Assembly: GCF_000482325.1 (NCBI RefSeq)
Contig: NZ_AXVA01000005.1
Location: forward strand, 199,653-263,652
DNA length: 64,000 nucleotides
DNA from: Bacillus sp. UNC438CL73TsuS30
GTDB taxonomy: Bacteria > Bacillota > Bacilli > Bacillales > Cytobacillaceae
Reading direction: 5' to 3'
Position 1 is the stretch's first letter, and each line of letters begins with the position of its first letter. The notes under the pieces were generated by a model. The model was not told where the DNA came from and did not search any database. It was given only the letters and a program-made list of their open reading frames with translations. The translations under genes and the position numbers were made by a program. This document shows positions 19,652 through 29,882 of the stretch, piece after piece.

Positions 19652-20424
19652 TTAAGCCTTCCCCTTTGCTTGAAAAAAAAGTCCTTGTTCCAAGGGGTGA
19701 AAATCAAGCAAAATCCTTTTCGCAGCTCGTCGAAACCTATGGAGGGATTCCCATTGAAATTCCTCTGATTGCCTTTCGGCCGATTGAAAGCAATCAACGC
19801 CTTCAAGCCTGCTTGAAGGCTCTTGATACATATGACTGGATTATTTTTACGAGCAATGTGACGGTGGAAATATTCTTCTCGTTTTTACCTGGACAGCAAA
19901 GCCTGCCGAAAATTGCCGTGATTGGGAAAAAAAACGCAGAGGGATTGGCAGCTAAGGGACTGGCGGCTGAATTTGTTCCCTCGGCATTTGTTGCGGAGAC
20001 ATTTGTGGAAGAGTTTTTACCGATTGTTCGTCCTGGTTTGAGGGTTCTAATTCCTAAGGGAAATTTGGCCAGAGATTATATTGCTACTTCATTACGGAAT
20101 GCGGGTGCAATCGTTGATGAAGTCGTCATTTACGAAACATTTATGCCCGAAGAGAACCAAATGAAGTTAGCGAACATGCTTACTGAAAAACAATTGGATA
20201 TTTTATTGTTTACCAGTCCTTCAACCGTTGACAATTTTATGGGGGTCGTTAATGCCTTACAATTGAGAGGTAAATTAACGGGCTGCATAATCGGCTGTAT
20301 AGGCCCTATAACCAAGCAAAAATTACGTTCGTATGGATTGCCGGTTCATGTCTCTCCGGAGGAATACACGGTTAAGGAAATGATAAAAAGTACGATTGCT
20401 TATATTGAGAGGGAGGAATTATAA
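19648..20424 (+). CDS. hemD: Uroporphyrinogen-III synthase
   Basis: HemD cyclises hydroxymethylbilane with inversion of ring D. The family is poorly conserved, but [46 protein letters not shown] and [13 protein letters not shown] are recognisable. Length (258 aa) and the position between hemC and hemB settle the call. The start is coupled to hemC (ATGA). HemB begins immediately after the stop. Confidence 0.94.
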   Translation: MIKPSPLLEKKVLVPRGENQAKSFSQLVETYGGIPIEIPLIAFRPIESNQRLQACLKALDTYDWIIFTSNVTVEIFFSFLPGQQSLPKIAVIGKKNAEGLAAKGLAAEFVPSAFVAETFVEEFLPIVRPGLRVLIPKGNLARDYIATSLRNAGAIVDEVVIYETFMPEENQMKLANMLTEKQLDILLFTSPSTVDNFMGVVNALQLRGKLTGCIIGCIGPITKQKLRSYGLPVHVSPEEYTVKEMIKSTIAYIEREEL

Positions 20425-21405
20425 ATGGATTTACAATTTTCACGTCACCGCCGCCTACGTTCAAGTGCAAGCATGCGTGCACTTGTGAGAGAGAATCACT
20501 TAAAGGCGGAAGACTTTATCTATCCACTGTTTATTTATGAAGGGGAAAACATTCGCAAAGAGGTCTCTTCGATGCCAGGAGTATTCCAGGTTTCAATGGA
20601 TAATCTTCAAGCTGAAATGGAAGATATCGTTGCACATGGTATTAAAGCGGTTCTATTATTTGGAATTCCAGCTGAAAAAGATGAGTGTGGTACACAAGCA
20701 TTCCATGATCATGGGATTGTTCAAGTAGCAACTCGTTTTATTAAAGAAAAATACCCAGATGTACTTGTTGTTGCAGATACATGCTTGTGCGAATACACCA
20801 GCCATGGTCACTGTGGTGTGGTCGAAGGGGAAAAAGTTCTGAATGACCAGTCGCTGGACTTACTGGTGAAAACAGCGGTAGCCCAAGCGAAGGCCGGAGC
20901 GGACATTATTGCACCTTCCAATATGATGGATGGGTTTGTGGCGGCTATCCGTGTCGGACTAGATGAAGCTGGCTTCACAGAAATCCCAATCATGTCCTAT
21001 GCTGTTAAATACGCATCTGCATTTTACGGACCTTTCCGTGAGGCAGCAGAAGGTGCACCGCAATTTGGCGATCGTAAAACGTATCAAATGGATCCGGCAA
21101 ACCGTATGGAAGCGTTTAGAGAAGCAGAATCCGACGTTGCTGAAGGTGCTGATTTCTTAATTGTAAAACCAGGTATGCCATACCTTGATATCGTTCGTGA
21201 TATTAAAAATAACTTCAATCTTCCAGTGGTTGTTTACAACGTCAGCGGTGAGTATTCGATGATTAAAGCAGCAGCATTAAACGGATGGATTGATGAGAAA
21301 AAGACTGTTCTTGAAATGTTATACGGCATGAAGCGGGCCGGAGCTGACCTAATTATCACTTATGCAGCAAAAGACGCGATTCGCTGGTTAAAAGAAGAAG
21401 AATAA
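20425..21405 (+). CDS. hemB: Delta-aminolevulinic acid dehydratase (porphobilinogen synthase)
   Basis: HemB condenses two 5-aminolevulinates to porphobilinogen. Zinc ligands are the cysteines in [14 protein letters not shown]. The Schiff-base lysines are Lys195 ([12 protein letters not shown]) and Lys248 ([10 protein letters not shown]). Length is 326 aa. It starts directly after the hemD stop, and the ribosome site GGGAGG lies in hemD. Confidence 0.97.
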   Translation: MDLQFSRHRRLRSSASMRALVRENHLKAEDFIYPLFIYEGENIRKEVSSMPGVFQVSMDNLQAEMEDIVAHGIKAVLLFGIPAEKDECGTQAFHDHGIVQVATRFIKEKYPDVLVVADTCLCEYTSHGHCGVVEGEKVLNDQSLDLLVKTAVAQAKAGADIIAPSNMMDGFVAAIRVGLDEAGFTEIPIMSYAVKYASAFYGPFREAAEGAPQFGDRKTYQMDPANRMEAFREAESDVAEGADFLIVKPGMPYLDIVRDIKNNFNLPVVVYNVSGEYSMIKAAALNGWIDEKKTVLEMLYGMKRAGADLIITYAAKDAIRWLKEEE

Positions 21406-21427
21406 TCACGTGAAATGAGGGATTGCA

Positions 21428-22717
21428 ATGCGTTCGTATACAAAATCGATTGAAGCCTTTAAAGAAGCCCAAACGCTCATGCCCGGCGGCGTAAACAGCC
21501 CTGTGCGCGCTTTTAAATCGGTCAATATGGATCCGATTTTTATGGAGCGGGGTAAAGGCTCAAAAGTTTATGATATTGATGGAAATGAGTACATTGATTA
21601 TGTGTTATCATGGGGGCCGCTTATTCTTGGCCACTCAAACGATCAAGTGGTCGAGTCTTTGAAAAAACAAGCAGAAATGGGTACAAGCTTTGGCGCACCG
21701 ACAGTTTTGGAAAACCAATTAGCCCAGCTTGTAAAAGAACGTGTACCTTCGATTGAAATCATTCGTATGGTTAACTCCGGAACGGAAGCAACGATGAGTG
21801 CTTTACGCTTAGCTCGTGGATATACCGGTCGTGACAAGATTCTAAAATTTGAAGGCTGCTACCACGGTCATGGCGATTCATTGTTGATTAAAGCCGGTTC
21901 TGGTGTGGCGACTCTTGGTTTGCCTGACAGCCCAGGGGTGCCTGAGGGGATTGCGAAAAATACCGTAACGGTTCAGTACAATGATCTTGAAGGTGTACGC
22001 TATGCATTTGAGCAATTTGGCGAGGATATTGCCTGTGTGATTGTTGAACCAGTTGCAGGTAATATGGGTCTAGTGCCGCCACAACCAGGATTTTTAGAAG
22101 GTCTTCGCGAAATCACTACTCAATACGGAGCATTATTGATTTTTGATGAGGTTATGACAGGTTTCCGTGTGGGCTATAATTGTGCGCAAGGTTACTTTAA
22201 CATTACTCCTGACTTAACCACTCTCGGTAAAGTAATCGGCGGCGGACTTCCTGTTGGGGCTTACGGCGGTAAAGCGGAGATCATGGAGCAAATCGCACCA
22301 AGCGGTTCGATTTATCAGGCTGGAACATTGTCTGGAAATCCGCTAGCCATGACTGCCGGCTATGAAACATTAAGCCAGTTAACACCGGAACACTATGAAG
22401 AATTTATCCGTAAAGGCGACCTGCTTGAAAAAGGCTTTAAAGCCGCTGCGGAAAAATACGAAATTCCAATTACGTTTAACCGTGCAGGTTCCATGATTGG
22501 TTTCTTCTTTACGAATGAAGATGTTATCAATTATGAAACTGCGAAAACATCGAATCTCGAGTTCTTTGCGGAATATTTCCGTCAAATGGCGGATCAAGGG
22601 ATCTTCGTACCGCCTTCCCAATTTGAAGGACTATTCCTATCCACAGAGCATTCGCATGAAGATATTGAAAAAACCATCCAAGCTGCAGAAAATGCCTTTT
22701 CAAAGCTGAAAAAATAA
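21428..22717 (+). CDS. hemL: Glutamate-1-semialdehyde 2,1-aminomutase
   Basis: This PLP enzyme converts glutamate-1-semialdehyde to 5-aminolevulinate, completing the two-step C5 route with HemA. The PLP lysine is Lys268 in [16 protein letters not shown]. The class-III aminotransferase pattern [12 protein letters not shown] precedes it. Length (429 aa) is typical. It is the last gene of the hem operon, followed by a strong terminator. Confidence 0.97.
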   Translation: MRSYTKSIEAFKEAQTLMPGGVNSPVRAFKSVNMDPIFMERGKGSKVYDIDGNEYIDYVLSWGPLILGHSNDQVVESLKKQAEMGTSFGAPTVLENQLAQLVKERVPSIEIIRMVNSGTEATMSALRLARGYTGRDKILKFEGCYHGHGDSLLIKAGSGVATLGLPDSPGVPEGIAKNTVTVQYNDLEGVRYAFEQFGEDIACVIVEPVAGNMGLVPPQPGFLEGLREITTQYGALLIFDEVMTGFRVGYNCAQGYFNITPDLTTLGKVIGGGLPVGAYGGKAEIMEQIAPSGSIYQAGTLSGNPLAMTAGYETLSQLTPEHYEEFIRKGDLLEKGFKAAAEKYEIPITFNRAGSMIGFFFTNEDVINYETAKTSNLEFFAEYFRQMADQGIFVPPSQFEGLFLSTEHSHEDIEKTIQAAENAFSKLKK

Positions 22718-22726
22718 TTTTTTTAG

Positions 22727-22760
22727 GACACTCACCTTTATTGGTGAGTGTTTTTTTTAT
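22727..22760 (+). terminator. Terminator of the hem operon
   Basis: ACACTCACC (22728-22736) pairs perfectly with GGTGAGTGT (22743-22751), followed by eight T. Confidence 0.93.
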
Positions 22761-22820
22761 GAAAAAAAGATAAAGCCAAACACCATTGACGAAATTTTGC
22801 GCACTACAAACGCTTTTTTA

Positions 22821-22849
22821 TCATATTTAAAAACGATACCTCATAAAGT
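22821..22849 (+). promoter_or_regulatory. Predicted sigmaE promoter of spoVID
   Basis: TCATATT (22821-22827), a 14-bp spacer and CATAAAGT (22842-22849) match the sigmaE consensus KMATATT-N14-CATACAnT with one mismatch. SpoVID is a mother-cell gene under sigmaE in B. subtilis. Confidence 0.8.
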
Positions 22850-22898
22850 GTAATTGACATAGTGATTTTACGTGAAGGTAACGAAAGGAGGAGTCGCT

Positions 22899-23981
22899 TT
22901 GTCTCAGGAGAATCAATCGAACCTACGATTTTCCTTGGAGGAATCTTTGTGGTTTAGAAAGGGACAGGAAGTCGCAGAACTTGTATCGATCTCCCTAGAC
23001 CCGGATATTACCATCCAGGAAAATGATCAATACGTAACCATTCGTGGTTCGTTGGAATTAACCGGCGAATATAAGAGCTTCCAAGAGAGTGATGCAAACG
23101 AACAAGATCAAGCTGCCAGTCAGAAATATGTTGAAAGAGTAGATGAACAGGAGGAAGGCGTCTGCCAATTTGCACACCGCTTTCCAGTGGACATTACAAT
23201 CCCAAATAATCGGATTCAAAGCATCTACGACATTGACGTCCTTGTCGAATCCTTTGATTACTCCCTTCCGGAGCGCAGTTGTCTAAAACTATCAGCTGAG
23301 CTGACGATTAGCGGCTTATATGGCAATGAAGAACAGCTTGAACCGCAAATTGAAGAAGAACAGCCTGAGTTGGAAGTTCTCCATCGTACTCAAGATGAAA
23401 ACGAAGAGGAGATATACCAACAGCCAGTACAGGCAAATCCATATGCGGAATCCTTCCTATTCGAAGCAGAAGCAAGAAAGCCTCGTGAAGAGGAAGAGAA
23501 ACCAGAAGCATTTCCGCAATTCCCGAACTTTTCCTACCAAGCACAGGACTATGAGCCGGTAGAGCAATACCAGCCTTCCTGGAGCTTCCAAGAATCACGC
23601 AGTGAAGGGAACCATCCATTTGAAGTGGTTGAAGAAATTACAGAAGTTCAAACCGAGAATGTTCATTATGAAGAGGATGTAAACATGATGGAAGAAAGTT
23701 CTTCATCCTCTGAACAGGCTCCGAAGCAAACGAAGAAGAAAAAGCCTGCCAAAAAGAAAAGCATGACGTTAACTGAATTTTTTGCACGCAAGGAAGATGG
23801 TGCAGAACAAGCCAAACTTAAGGTTTGTATTGTTCAAAAAGGAGAAACAATCGAAAGCCTTGCGGACCGATATGATGTGACCGTGCAAAATCTCCTTCGT
23901 GTTAACAATCTTGAACTGAGTCAGGATGTAAGCGAAGGGCAGGTATTATATATACCGGTTGGATTTGCAAAAAAATATTAG
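22899..23981 (+). CDS. spoVID: SpoVID, spore coat encasement protein
   Basis: SpoVID is a mother-cell morphogenetic protein needed for the coat to encase the forespore. The N-terminal region (LRFSLEESLWFRKGQEVAELVSISLDPDI...GSLELTGEY) is the conserved encasement domain. The middle is Glu/Gln/Pro-rich and low in complexity. A C-terminal LysM-like domain (about 310-357; VQKGETIESLADRYDVTVQNLLRVNN) follows. The start is TTG 22899, 7 nt after AAAGGAGG, rather than the in-frame upstream ATG 22872. Length is 360 aa. Confidence 0.93.
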   Translation: MSQENQSNLRFSLEESLWFRKGQEVAELVSISLDPDITIQENDQYVTIRGSLELTGEYKSFQESDANEQDQAASQKYVERVDEQEEGVCQFAHRFPVDITIPNNRIQSIYDIDVLVESFDYSLPERSCLKLSAELTISGLYGNEEQLEPQIEEEQPELEVLHRTQDENEEEIYQQPVQANPYAESFLFEAEARKPREEEEKPEAFPQFPNFSYQAQDYEPVEQYQPSWSFQESRSEGNHPFEVVEEITEVQTENVHYEEDVNMMEESSSSSEQAPKQTKKKKPAKKKSMTLTEFFARKEDGAEQAKLKVCIVQKGETIESLADRYDVTVQNLLRVNNLELSQDVSEGQVLYIPVGFAKKY

Positions 23982-23995
23982 AAATATCTAACAGA

Positions 23996-24022
23996 TGAGC
24001 GGGTTTTAAACCCGCTCACCTT
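23996..24022 (+). terminator. Hairpin between spoVID and ysxE
   Basis: TGAGCGGG and CCCGCTCA (23996-24018) form a strong stem around an AT loop. The tail is not a clean T run, so it may attenuate rather than stop transcription. Confidence 0.55.
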
Positions 24023-24058
24023 GTTGTAAAATCCGAAAAACAAAGAGAGTTGAGTAAC

Positions 24059-25096
24059 ATGGATGACTCCAATTGGCTTGAAAGGCTTTCTCCCATTCTT
24101 GAAAATTATCAGATTAAGCCTTATTTTGTAGAGGATTTCGGCAGTGTCCTGAAGGTCTATTCCAATAAAGGGACCTTTGCCCTCAAAAAAATCACTCCTA
24201 CAACAGGAACGGATTTTATCCGCCATGTTCATCTGTTATACCAAAAGGGCTATAACCGCATCGTTCCTATTTATCCAACCATGGATGGCCGGTATGCAGT
24301 CCTCCATAATAATGAGCTGTATTATTTGATGCCGTGGATGTCAAACGAACTAAAAGAAGACCGTGTTCACCGAAATCAGCAATTATTCCGTGAACTGGCA
24401 AGGCTTCATACTCTATCGGCAAAAGAAATCGATGTGAGCAAGGAAGAACGTACCGAGCATTACGAAAAGACCATTCAGCAGCTGGAAAAACATCAGGAAT
24501 TTCTAGAAGGTTTCATTGAAGAGTGTGAAAATAAGACCTATATGTCACCGTTTGAATTATTGTATTGTCTGTATTACAACGAAATTAGTCTGGCCCTGCG
24601 TTTTTCAAAGGATCGATTTGAAGATTGGTATGAAGAAACAAAGGACTCAGAAAAAGCCAGGATGGTCATAATCCATGGAAAATTATCATCAGAGCATTTT
24701 CTATATGATGACAGAGGATACGGCCATTTTATCAATTTTGAAAATGCCCGTTATGGGTCGCCCATTCATGACATGCTGCCATACCTATCAAGATCCTTAG
24801 AAACCATGCCAAAACGGAATAATGATGCTATTGAGTTAGTCCAGCACTATTTTAAATATTTTCCTTTTAAACAGGATGAAAAATTACTATTTTACAGCTA
24901 TTTAGCTTATCCGGTCCCAATGATCCAGTGTGTGGAAGGCTATTATCGAAGGCAGGACACAAAAAATGAATTAAAATTTGTCCGGCAGCTGCAGCGCCGT
25001 TATTGGCATTTGAAAAACTCGGAATATGTAGTGACAAGTATGTTCGAAATGGATAAACAGCAGCAGCAAGCAAAAGAAGGAGCCCAGCAGCAATAA
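24059..25096 (+). CDS. ysxE: YsxE, CotS-family spore coat protein
   Basis: YsxE is a kinase-fold coat protein related to CotS/YutH. It acts after SpoVID in coat encasement in B. subtilis. The aminoglycoside-phosphotransferase-like fold is visible (FGSVLKVYSNKGTFALKKI; later VIIHGKLSSEHFLYDDRGYGHFINFENARYGSPIHDM), with the usual HGDxxxxN and DxE motifs altered, so catalysis is doubtful. ATG 24059 is preferred because AGAGAG lies 9 nt before it. A TTG at 24050 is an alternative. The C-terminus is Gln-rich. Length is 345 aa. Confidence 0.88.
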   Translation: MDDSNWLERLSPILENYQIKPYFVEDFGSVLKVYSNKGTFALKKITPTTGTDFIRHVHLLYQKGYNRIVPIYPTMDGRYAVLHNNELYYLMPWMSNELKEDRVHRNQQLFRELARLHTLSAKEIDVSKEERTEHYEKTIQQLEKHQEFLEGFIEECENKTYMSPFELLYCLYYNEISLALRFSKDRFEDWYEETKDSEKARMVIIHGKLSSEHFLYDDRGYGHFINFENARYGSPIHDMLPYLSRSLETMPKRNNDAIELVQHYFKYFPFKQDEKLLFYSYLAYPVPMIQCVEGYYRRQDTKNELKFVRQLQRRYWHLKNSEYVVTSMFEMDKQQQQAKEGAQQQ

Positions 25097-25118
25097 TCTT
25101 GCTACAAAGGCTCCTTTA
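25077..25118. terminator. Bidirectional terminator between convergent genes
   Basis: AAGGAGCC (25077-25084) pairs with GGCTCCTT (25109-25116), with inner GCAA/TTGC. The left arm lies in the ysxE coding end and the right arm touches the stop of the minus-strand gene. Confidence 0.75.
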
Positions 25119-25310
25119 AATAATTTCAAACATAAGTGAAAGGCCGACGACGATAAAAAATGATAATAACAGTACATCAAAGACTGTCGGTAAAAACAGT
25201 GTACGAATAAATTGAAAAATAATAAACGGAACAATAAATTGCGCGGCGATTCTGCGGCAGGCTCGAAACCAGGGATGGTAGGCAAATTTGTTGAATCTTC
25301 TCCTTCGCAC
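25116..25310 (-). CDS. Small membrane protein of unknown function
   Basis: A 64-aa protein with a basic N-terminus (MRRRRFNKFAYHPWFRACRR) and two hydrophobic segments (about 21-40 and 42-62). The start is GTG, about 8 nt after a strong AGGGAGGA site read on the minus strand, and this supports real translation. It is convergent with ysxE and shares its terminator. It has no recognised domain. Confidence 0.65.
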   Translation of the reverse strand: MRRRRFNKFAYHPWFRACRRIAAQFIVPFIIFQFIRTLFLPTVFDVLLLSFFIVVGLSLMFEII

Positions 25311-25477
25311 CGAAAGAGTCCTCCCTTTTTAACTGACTTTCTTTATGTATATTCTTGACCCCGTTCAAATTCCCCAAAAAAATACTAAAATCCTTCCAAT
25401 TTTCCAATTGAATTGTCCCGGATTTAATGAAATAATAAAAAAGTTAACAAAAAATTTACACTACGAGGAACTTTTAT

Positions 25478-26797
25478 ATGTATTGGTTTATCCTGTTGTT
25501 TCCGCTGTTGATTTATCCGATGGGGCCTGAGGGTCCGGATACCTATTACGCAAAACTAAAGGTATTATATTTAGATGGATTTGTATTAATTTATTGGTTA
25601 TATATTATCTTTAAAAGAAAATATTGGACACTTGAAAAAGAAAAATTTTATTTAACCATGGAGTTTTTAATTTTAATTTTTATCAGTTTAGTTGGTTTAT
25701 CAACTACCTTTTCTGTAGACAAGATGAATTCTTTTTATGGTAGAGTTTTTCGTAAAGAGGGTTTTGTTACGTATTTTTCATATTGTAGTTTACTTATTTT
25801 TTCATATCGGTTCTTGAATATTAATAAATTAAAAAAACTTCTTCATGGTATTGGGATAGTATCAATTTTTGTTTCATTTTATGGAATCCTTCAACATTAT
25901 GGGGTAGACCCCCTCCGAAGTGACGGAAAAAGTATATTTGGTTCAAGAAGTTCTGCCTTTTTTGACAATCCAAATTTCTTTGCATCCTATCTTGTATTGG
26001 TTATTTTGTTAACTATTACTTTATTACTTATAACTAATTACAAAAAGGTATTGTTATTTTACTTTATTATAATCGGTATGTCTTTTACAGCCTTAATCTT
26101 TTCAAGTACAAGAAGTGGTTGGGTTGGTTTGTGTATAGGAATCCTTTTTTTATCTATGGTTGTTATTCTTAAAAGAAGGTATCTTTGGAAAAAATGGGTT
26201 ACTTTATTACTATTATTAAGTTTAATTGCAGGTGTAATAAATACTTTCGAAAATGGAGTATACACTAATAGATTGAATGCAGCTGTTTCAGACTCATATC
26301 ATGTCGTTGCCAATAAAAGTACTGGTATGGAGGGCTCTTCAAGGCTTTACATATGGAAAAAGTCATTTCCATTATTAAAAAATTATTTTTTGATTGGATC
26401 TGGTCCAGATACATTTGGAGAGATATTTCCTGCAAAACCTGATGAATTAATAAAGTATTTTGGTACTCCAAATTTAACCGTTGATAAAGCACATAATGAA
26501 TACTTACAAATTGCTGTTACATTGGGAATTCCTGCGCTATTTGTTTATTTATTTTTATTGGTTGCGGTTTTAAGAAATGCTTATAAAGCTTTAAAAATTG
26601 CATCTGGTCCTGACCAGATCTTATTATATGGATTAATTTCTACGATTTTGGGTTATTTAGCACAGGCTTATTTTAATATAAGTACTGTTCCAGTTGCTCC
26701 ACTTTTTTGGAGTATATTAGGTATTACCTTAGCCAAATCATCTGTTTATCTAAAAAGTAAAACATCCTATACAGAAAAATTTAATCAAAGTGCTTAA
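25478..26797 (+). CDS. O-antigen ligase/polymerase-family membrane protein (Wzy_C type)
   Basis: This 439-aa polytopic protein has about eleven transmembrane segments and one large outside loop. The Wzy_C/WaaL features are FSSTRSGWVGL (Arg212) in a central helix and the loop motif DKAHNEYLQ (His339), then GIPALFVYL. Such proteins transfer or polymerise lipid-linked glycans; some act as O-oligosaccharyltransferases on pilins. The substrate here is unknown. ATG 25478 follows GAGGAAC. The gene is visibly AT-rich and AT-ended in codon use compared with the neighbouring ysxE and valS. B. subtilis has no such gene here, so it is an insertion, perhaps acquired. Confidence 0.8.
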   Translation: MYWFILLFPLLIYPMGPEGPDTYYAKLKVLYLDGFVLIYWLYIIFKRKYWTLEKEKFYLTMEFLILIFISLVGLSTTFSVDKMNSFYGRVFRKEGFVTYFSYCSLLIFSYRFLNINKLKKLLHGIGIVSIFVSFYGILQHYGVDPLRSDGKSIFGSRSSAFFDNPNFFASYLVLVILLTITLLLITNYKKVLLFYFIIIGMSFTALIFSSTRSGWVGLCIGILFLSMVVILKRRYLWKKWVTLLLLLSLIAGVINTFENGVYTNRLNAAVSDSYHVVANKSTGMEGSSRLYIWKKSFPLLKNYFLIGSGPDTFGEIFPAKPDELIKYFGTPNLTVDKAHNEYLQIAVTLGIPALFVYLFLLVAVLRNAYKALKIASGPDQILLYGLISTILGYLAQAYFNISTVPVAPLFWSILGITLAKSSVYLKSKTSYTEKFNQSA

Positions 26798-26832
26798 ACC
26801 AGTATAAAATTTTAAAAAATAGGCAATCATTA

Positions 26833-26862
26833 TTGACGTCAACACCCTATTTTGGGTAGTAT
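26833..26862 (+). promoter_or_regulatory. Candidate promoter of the valS leader
   Basis: TTGACG (26833-26838), an 18-bp spacer and TAGTAT (26857-26862) lie just before the T-box leader. Confidence 0.55.
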
Positions 26863-26884
26863 AACAATATAATTTAATTAGCTA

Positions 26885-27135
26885 AGCACTGACAGGGAAG
26901 AGTACATTGCAATCTGCTTTTAGAGAGGGAAATCATTAGCTGGAAGATTTTCTAAGCGGAACATTGGAAGGTCGCCCTTGAGCTTCTTCTGCGAAAGGAT
27001 ATACATATCTCATTAGTAGAAGACGGATGAAATCCGTTATCCGATGAAGAGCCAATCGTAGTTTGATTGGAAAAAAGGTGGTACCGCGAAGCAACTCCAT
27101 TCGTCCTTTTATGACGAATGGAGTTTTTTTATTTT
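26885..27135 (+). promoter_or_regulatory. T-box leader of valS (specifier GUC)
   Basis: The leader contains the Stem I elements AGTA (26901-26904) and AGAGAGGG (26922-26929). The T-box AAGGTGGTACCGCG is at 27075-27088. A terminator of ACTCCATTCGTC (27094-27105) with GACGAATGGAGT (27113-27124) and a T run follows. The likely specifier is GTC at 26971-26973 (valine), in the context GGAAG-GTC-GCCC. Uncharged tRNA-Val should bind the specifier and T-box and favour the antiterminator, turning on valS. Confidence 0.93.
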
Positions 27136-27175
27136 TCGGTACAGTTTTTGTAAGAAACAAAGGAGGCAAATTTAG

Positions 27176-29821
27176 ATGGAAACAAAAGAAATTACAATGC
27201 CGACCAAATACGATCCGCAATCGATTGAACAAGGTCGTTATGATTGGTGGCTGAAAGGCAAGTTTTTTGAAGCGAAGGATGATGAAGGGAAACAACCTTA
27301 TACAATAGTCATCCCTCCGCCAAACGTAACAGGAAAGCTTCATTTAGGTCATGCATGGGATACAACCCTTCAAGATATCCTTACCCGGATGAAACGGATG
27401 CAAGGCTACGATGTTCTTTGGCTTCCAGGAATGGACCACGCAGGTATCGCTACACAAGCAAAGGTTGAAGCTAAATTACGTGAAGAGGGCAAAAGCCGTT
27501 ATGATTTAGGTCGTGAAGCATTTGTCGAAGAAACTTGGAAGTGGAAGGAAGAATATGCTTCCCATATCCGCCAGCAGTGGTCGAAGTTAGGACTAGGGCT
27601 GGATTACAGCCGAGAGCGTTTTACTCTTGATGAAGGTTTATCCGCTGCCGTTCGTGAAGTTTTTGTTACGCTTTATAAAAAAGGCTTAATTTATCGCGGT
27701 GAATACATTATTAACTGGGATCCTTCTACAAAAACAGCTCTATCTGATATTGAAGTTATTTATAAGGATGTACAAGGTGCGTTTTATCATATGAGATATC
27801 CACTAGCTGATGGATCTGGACATATCGAAATCGCAACTACCCGTCCAGAAACAATGCTTGGGGATACAGCAGTTGCCGTTCACCCGGAAGATGACCGTTA
27901 CAAGCATTTAATTGGTAAAACGGTTATCCTACCAATTACTGGCCGTGAAATCCCAATCGTTGGCGATGACTATGTTGATATGGAATTCGGTTCAGGGGCC
28001 GTTAAAATTACTCCGGCACATGACCCGAACGACTTTGAAATTGGTAACCGTCATAATCTTGAACGTATTTTGGTTATGAACGAAGATGGTTCAATGAATG
28101 CAAATGCCGGAAAGTATCAAGGTCAAGACCGCTTTGAATGCCGCAAGCAAATCGTAAAGGACCTTCAAGAAGAGGGAGTTCTTTTCAAAATTGAAGACCA
28201 TCTTCATTCTGTTGGACATTCCGAACGAAGCGGTGCGGTTGTTGAGCCATATCTGTCCACTCAATGGTTTGTAAAAATGCAGCCGCTTGCAGATGAGGCA
28301 ATTGCCCTACAAAGCAAGGAAAACAAAGTAAACTTTGTTCCAGATCGCTTTGAAAAGACATACATGAACTGGATGGAAAACATTCGTGACTGGTGTATCT
28401 CCAGACAGCTATGGTGGGGCCACCGCATTCCTGCTTGGTATCACAAGGAAACAGGTGAGGTTTACGTTGATCATGAGCCGCCGGCAGATATCGAGAATTG
28501 GGAACAGGATAACGACGTTCTTGATACATGGTTCAGTTCGGCGTTATGGCCATTCTCAACAATGGGCTGGCCGGACAAAGAAGCGGCTGATTTCAAACGT
28601 TACTTCCCTACTGATGTATTAGTAACTGGCTATGATATTATCTTCTTCTGGGTATCAAGAATGATCTTCCAAAGCATCGAATTCACAGGAGAACGTCCAT
28701 TTAAAGATGTATTAATTCACGGACTTGTTCGTGATGCACAAGGACGCAAGATGAGTAAGTCTTTAGGAAACGGTGTAGACCCAATGGATGTCATCGATCA
28801 ATACGGTGCTGACTCACTCCGTTACTTCCTTTCAACTGGAAGCTCACCTGGCCAAGACTTGCGTTACAGCACTGAAAAAGTTGAAGCAACTTGGAACTTT
28901 GCCAATAAAATTTGGAATGCTTCCCGCTTTGCCTTAATGAACATGGACGGTCTTACATTTGAGGAAATTGATTATAGCGGCGAAAAATCAGTTGCTGACA
29001 AGTGGATTTTAACCAGATTGAATGAAACCATTGAAACGGTAACAAGACTTTCCGCCCGCTATGAATTTGGTGAAGTCGGTCGTGCTCTTTACAATTTCAT
29101 TTGGGATGATTTCTGTGATTGGTATATTGAAATGGCGAAGCTTCCTTTATATGGGGAAGATGAGGTTGCGAAGAAAACGACTCGCTCCATCCTTGCCTAT
29201 GTACTGGATAGCACGATGCGTTTGCTTCATCCATTTATGCCATTTATCACGGAAGAGATTTGGCAAAACCTTCCTCACAGTGGCGAATCGATTACAACTG
29301 CTCAGTGGCCTGAGGTAAACCCTTCGTTTACAGACGAAGATGCAGCACAAGAAATGAAAATGTTAGTAGAAATGATTCGTTCTGTACGGAATATCCGCGC
29401 TGAAGTGAATACCCCAATGAGCAAAAAGATTAAAATGCTCGTAAAAGCAAAGGACGAATCAGTGCTTAAATCGCTTGAGAAAAATCGTGCTTATATCGAA
29501 CGTTTCTGTAATCCTGAAGAGCTTCAAATAGGCATCGAGATTGAAACGCCGGATAAAGCGATGACAGCTGTTATCACTGGTTTAGAAATCATGCTTCCGC
29601 TTGAAGGGTTAATCAATATTGAGGAAGAAATTGCTCGTCTACAAAAAGAGTTTGAAAAGTTCACAAAAGAAGTAGAACGGGTTCAAAAGAAATTAAGCAA
29701 TGAAGGTTTTATTAAAAAAGCTCCAGAAAATGTTATTGTCGAAGAACGCGCTAAAGAACAGGATTATCTCGAAAAGAGGGCGGTTGTAGAAGCGCGATTA
29801 AATGAGTTAAAAGGTTTATAA
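27176..29821 (+). CDS. valS: Valyl-tRNA synthetase
   Basis: ValS is a class I aminoacyl-tRNA synthetase that charges tRNA-Val and edits threonine. The HIGH motif is HLGH (56-59) and the KMSKS motif lies at 525-529. The CP1 editing domain (about 200-370) contains [20 protein letters not shown]-terminal coiled coil ends the protein, as is usual for ValS. Length is 881 aa. The start follows GGAGG. Expression is controlled by the T-box leader. FolC follows, as in B. subtilis. Confidence 0.98.
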   Translation: METKEITMPTKYDPQSIEQGRYDWWLKGKFFEAKDDEGKQPYTIVIPPPNVTGKLHLGHAWDTTLQDILTRMKRMQGYDVLWLPGMDHAGIATQAKVEAKLREEGKSRYDLGREAFVEETWKWKEEYASHIRQQWSKLGLGLDYSRERFTLDEGLSAAVREVFVTLYKKGLIYRGEYIINWDPSTKTALSDIEVIYKDVQGAFYHMRYPLADGSGHIEIATTRPETMLGDTAVAVHPEDDRYKHLIGKTVILPITGREIPIVGDDYVDMEFGSGAVKITPAHDPNDFEIGNRHNLERILVMNEDGSMNANAGKYQGQDRFECRKQIVKDLQEEGVLFKIEDHLHSVGHSERSGAVVEPYLSTQWFVKMQPLADEAIALQSKENKVNFVPDRFEKTYMNWMENIRDWCISRQLWWGHRIPAWYHKETGEVYVDHEPPADIENWEQDNDVLDTWFSSALWPFSTMGWPDKEAADFKRYFPTDVLVTGYDIIFFWVSRMIFQSIEFTGERPFKDVLIHGLVRDAQGRKMSKSLGNGVDPMDVIDQYGADSLRYFLSTGSSPGQDLRYSTEKVEATWNFANKIWNASRFALMNMDGLTFEEIDYSGEKSVADKWILTRLNETIETVTRLSARYEFGEVGRALYNFIWDDFCDWYIEMAKLPLYGEDEVAKKTTRSILAYVLDSTMRLLHPFMPFITEEIWQNLPHSGESITTAQWPEVNPSFTDEDAAQEMKMLVEMIRSVRNIRAEVNTPMSKKIKMLVKAKDESVLKSLEKNRAYIERFCNPEELQIGIEIETPDKAMTAVITGLEIMLPLEGLINIEEEIARLQKEFEKFTKEVERVQKKLSNEGFIKKAPENVIVEERAKEQDYLEKRAVVEARLNELKGL

Positions 29822-29826
29822 TAAAT

Positions 29827-29856
29827 AAGACGAATCCTTCATTGGATTCGTCTTTT
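29827..29856 (+). terminator. Terminator after valS
   Basis: AAGACGAATCC (29827-29837) pairs perfectly with GGATTCGTCTT (29844-29854), followed by TT. It lies close to folC and may be partial. Confidence 0.8.
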
Positions 29857-29882
29857 ACATAACAAAAAACGGGGTGTCAATT

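Noticed and set aside
23308..23619. Minus-strand ORF inside spoVID
   Set aside because: Arises from the Glu/Gln-rich low-complexity part of spoVID on the other strand.
25345..25530. Plus-strand ORF of 61 codons before the O-ligase-like gene
   Set aside because: It overlaps the start of the real gene in another frame and has no ribosome site.
26936..27343. Minus-strand ORF of 135 codons before valS
   Set aside because: It lies over the valS T-box leader and the start of valS; the RNA structure explains the sequence.
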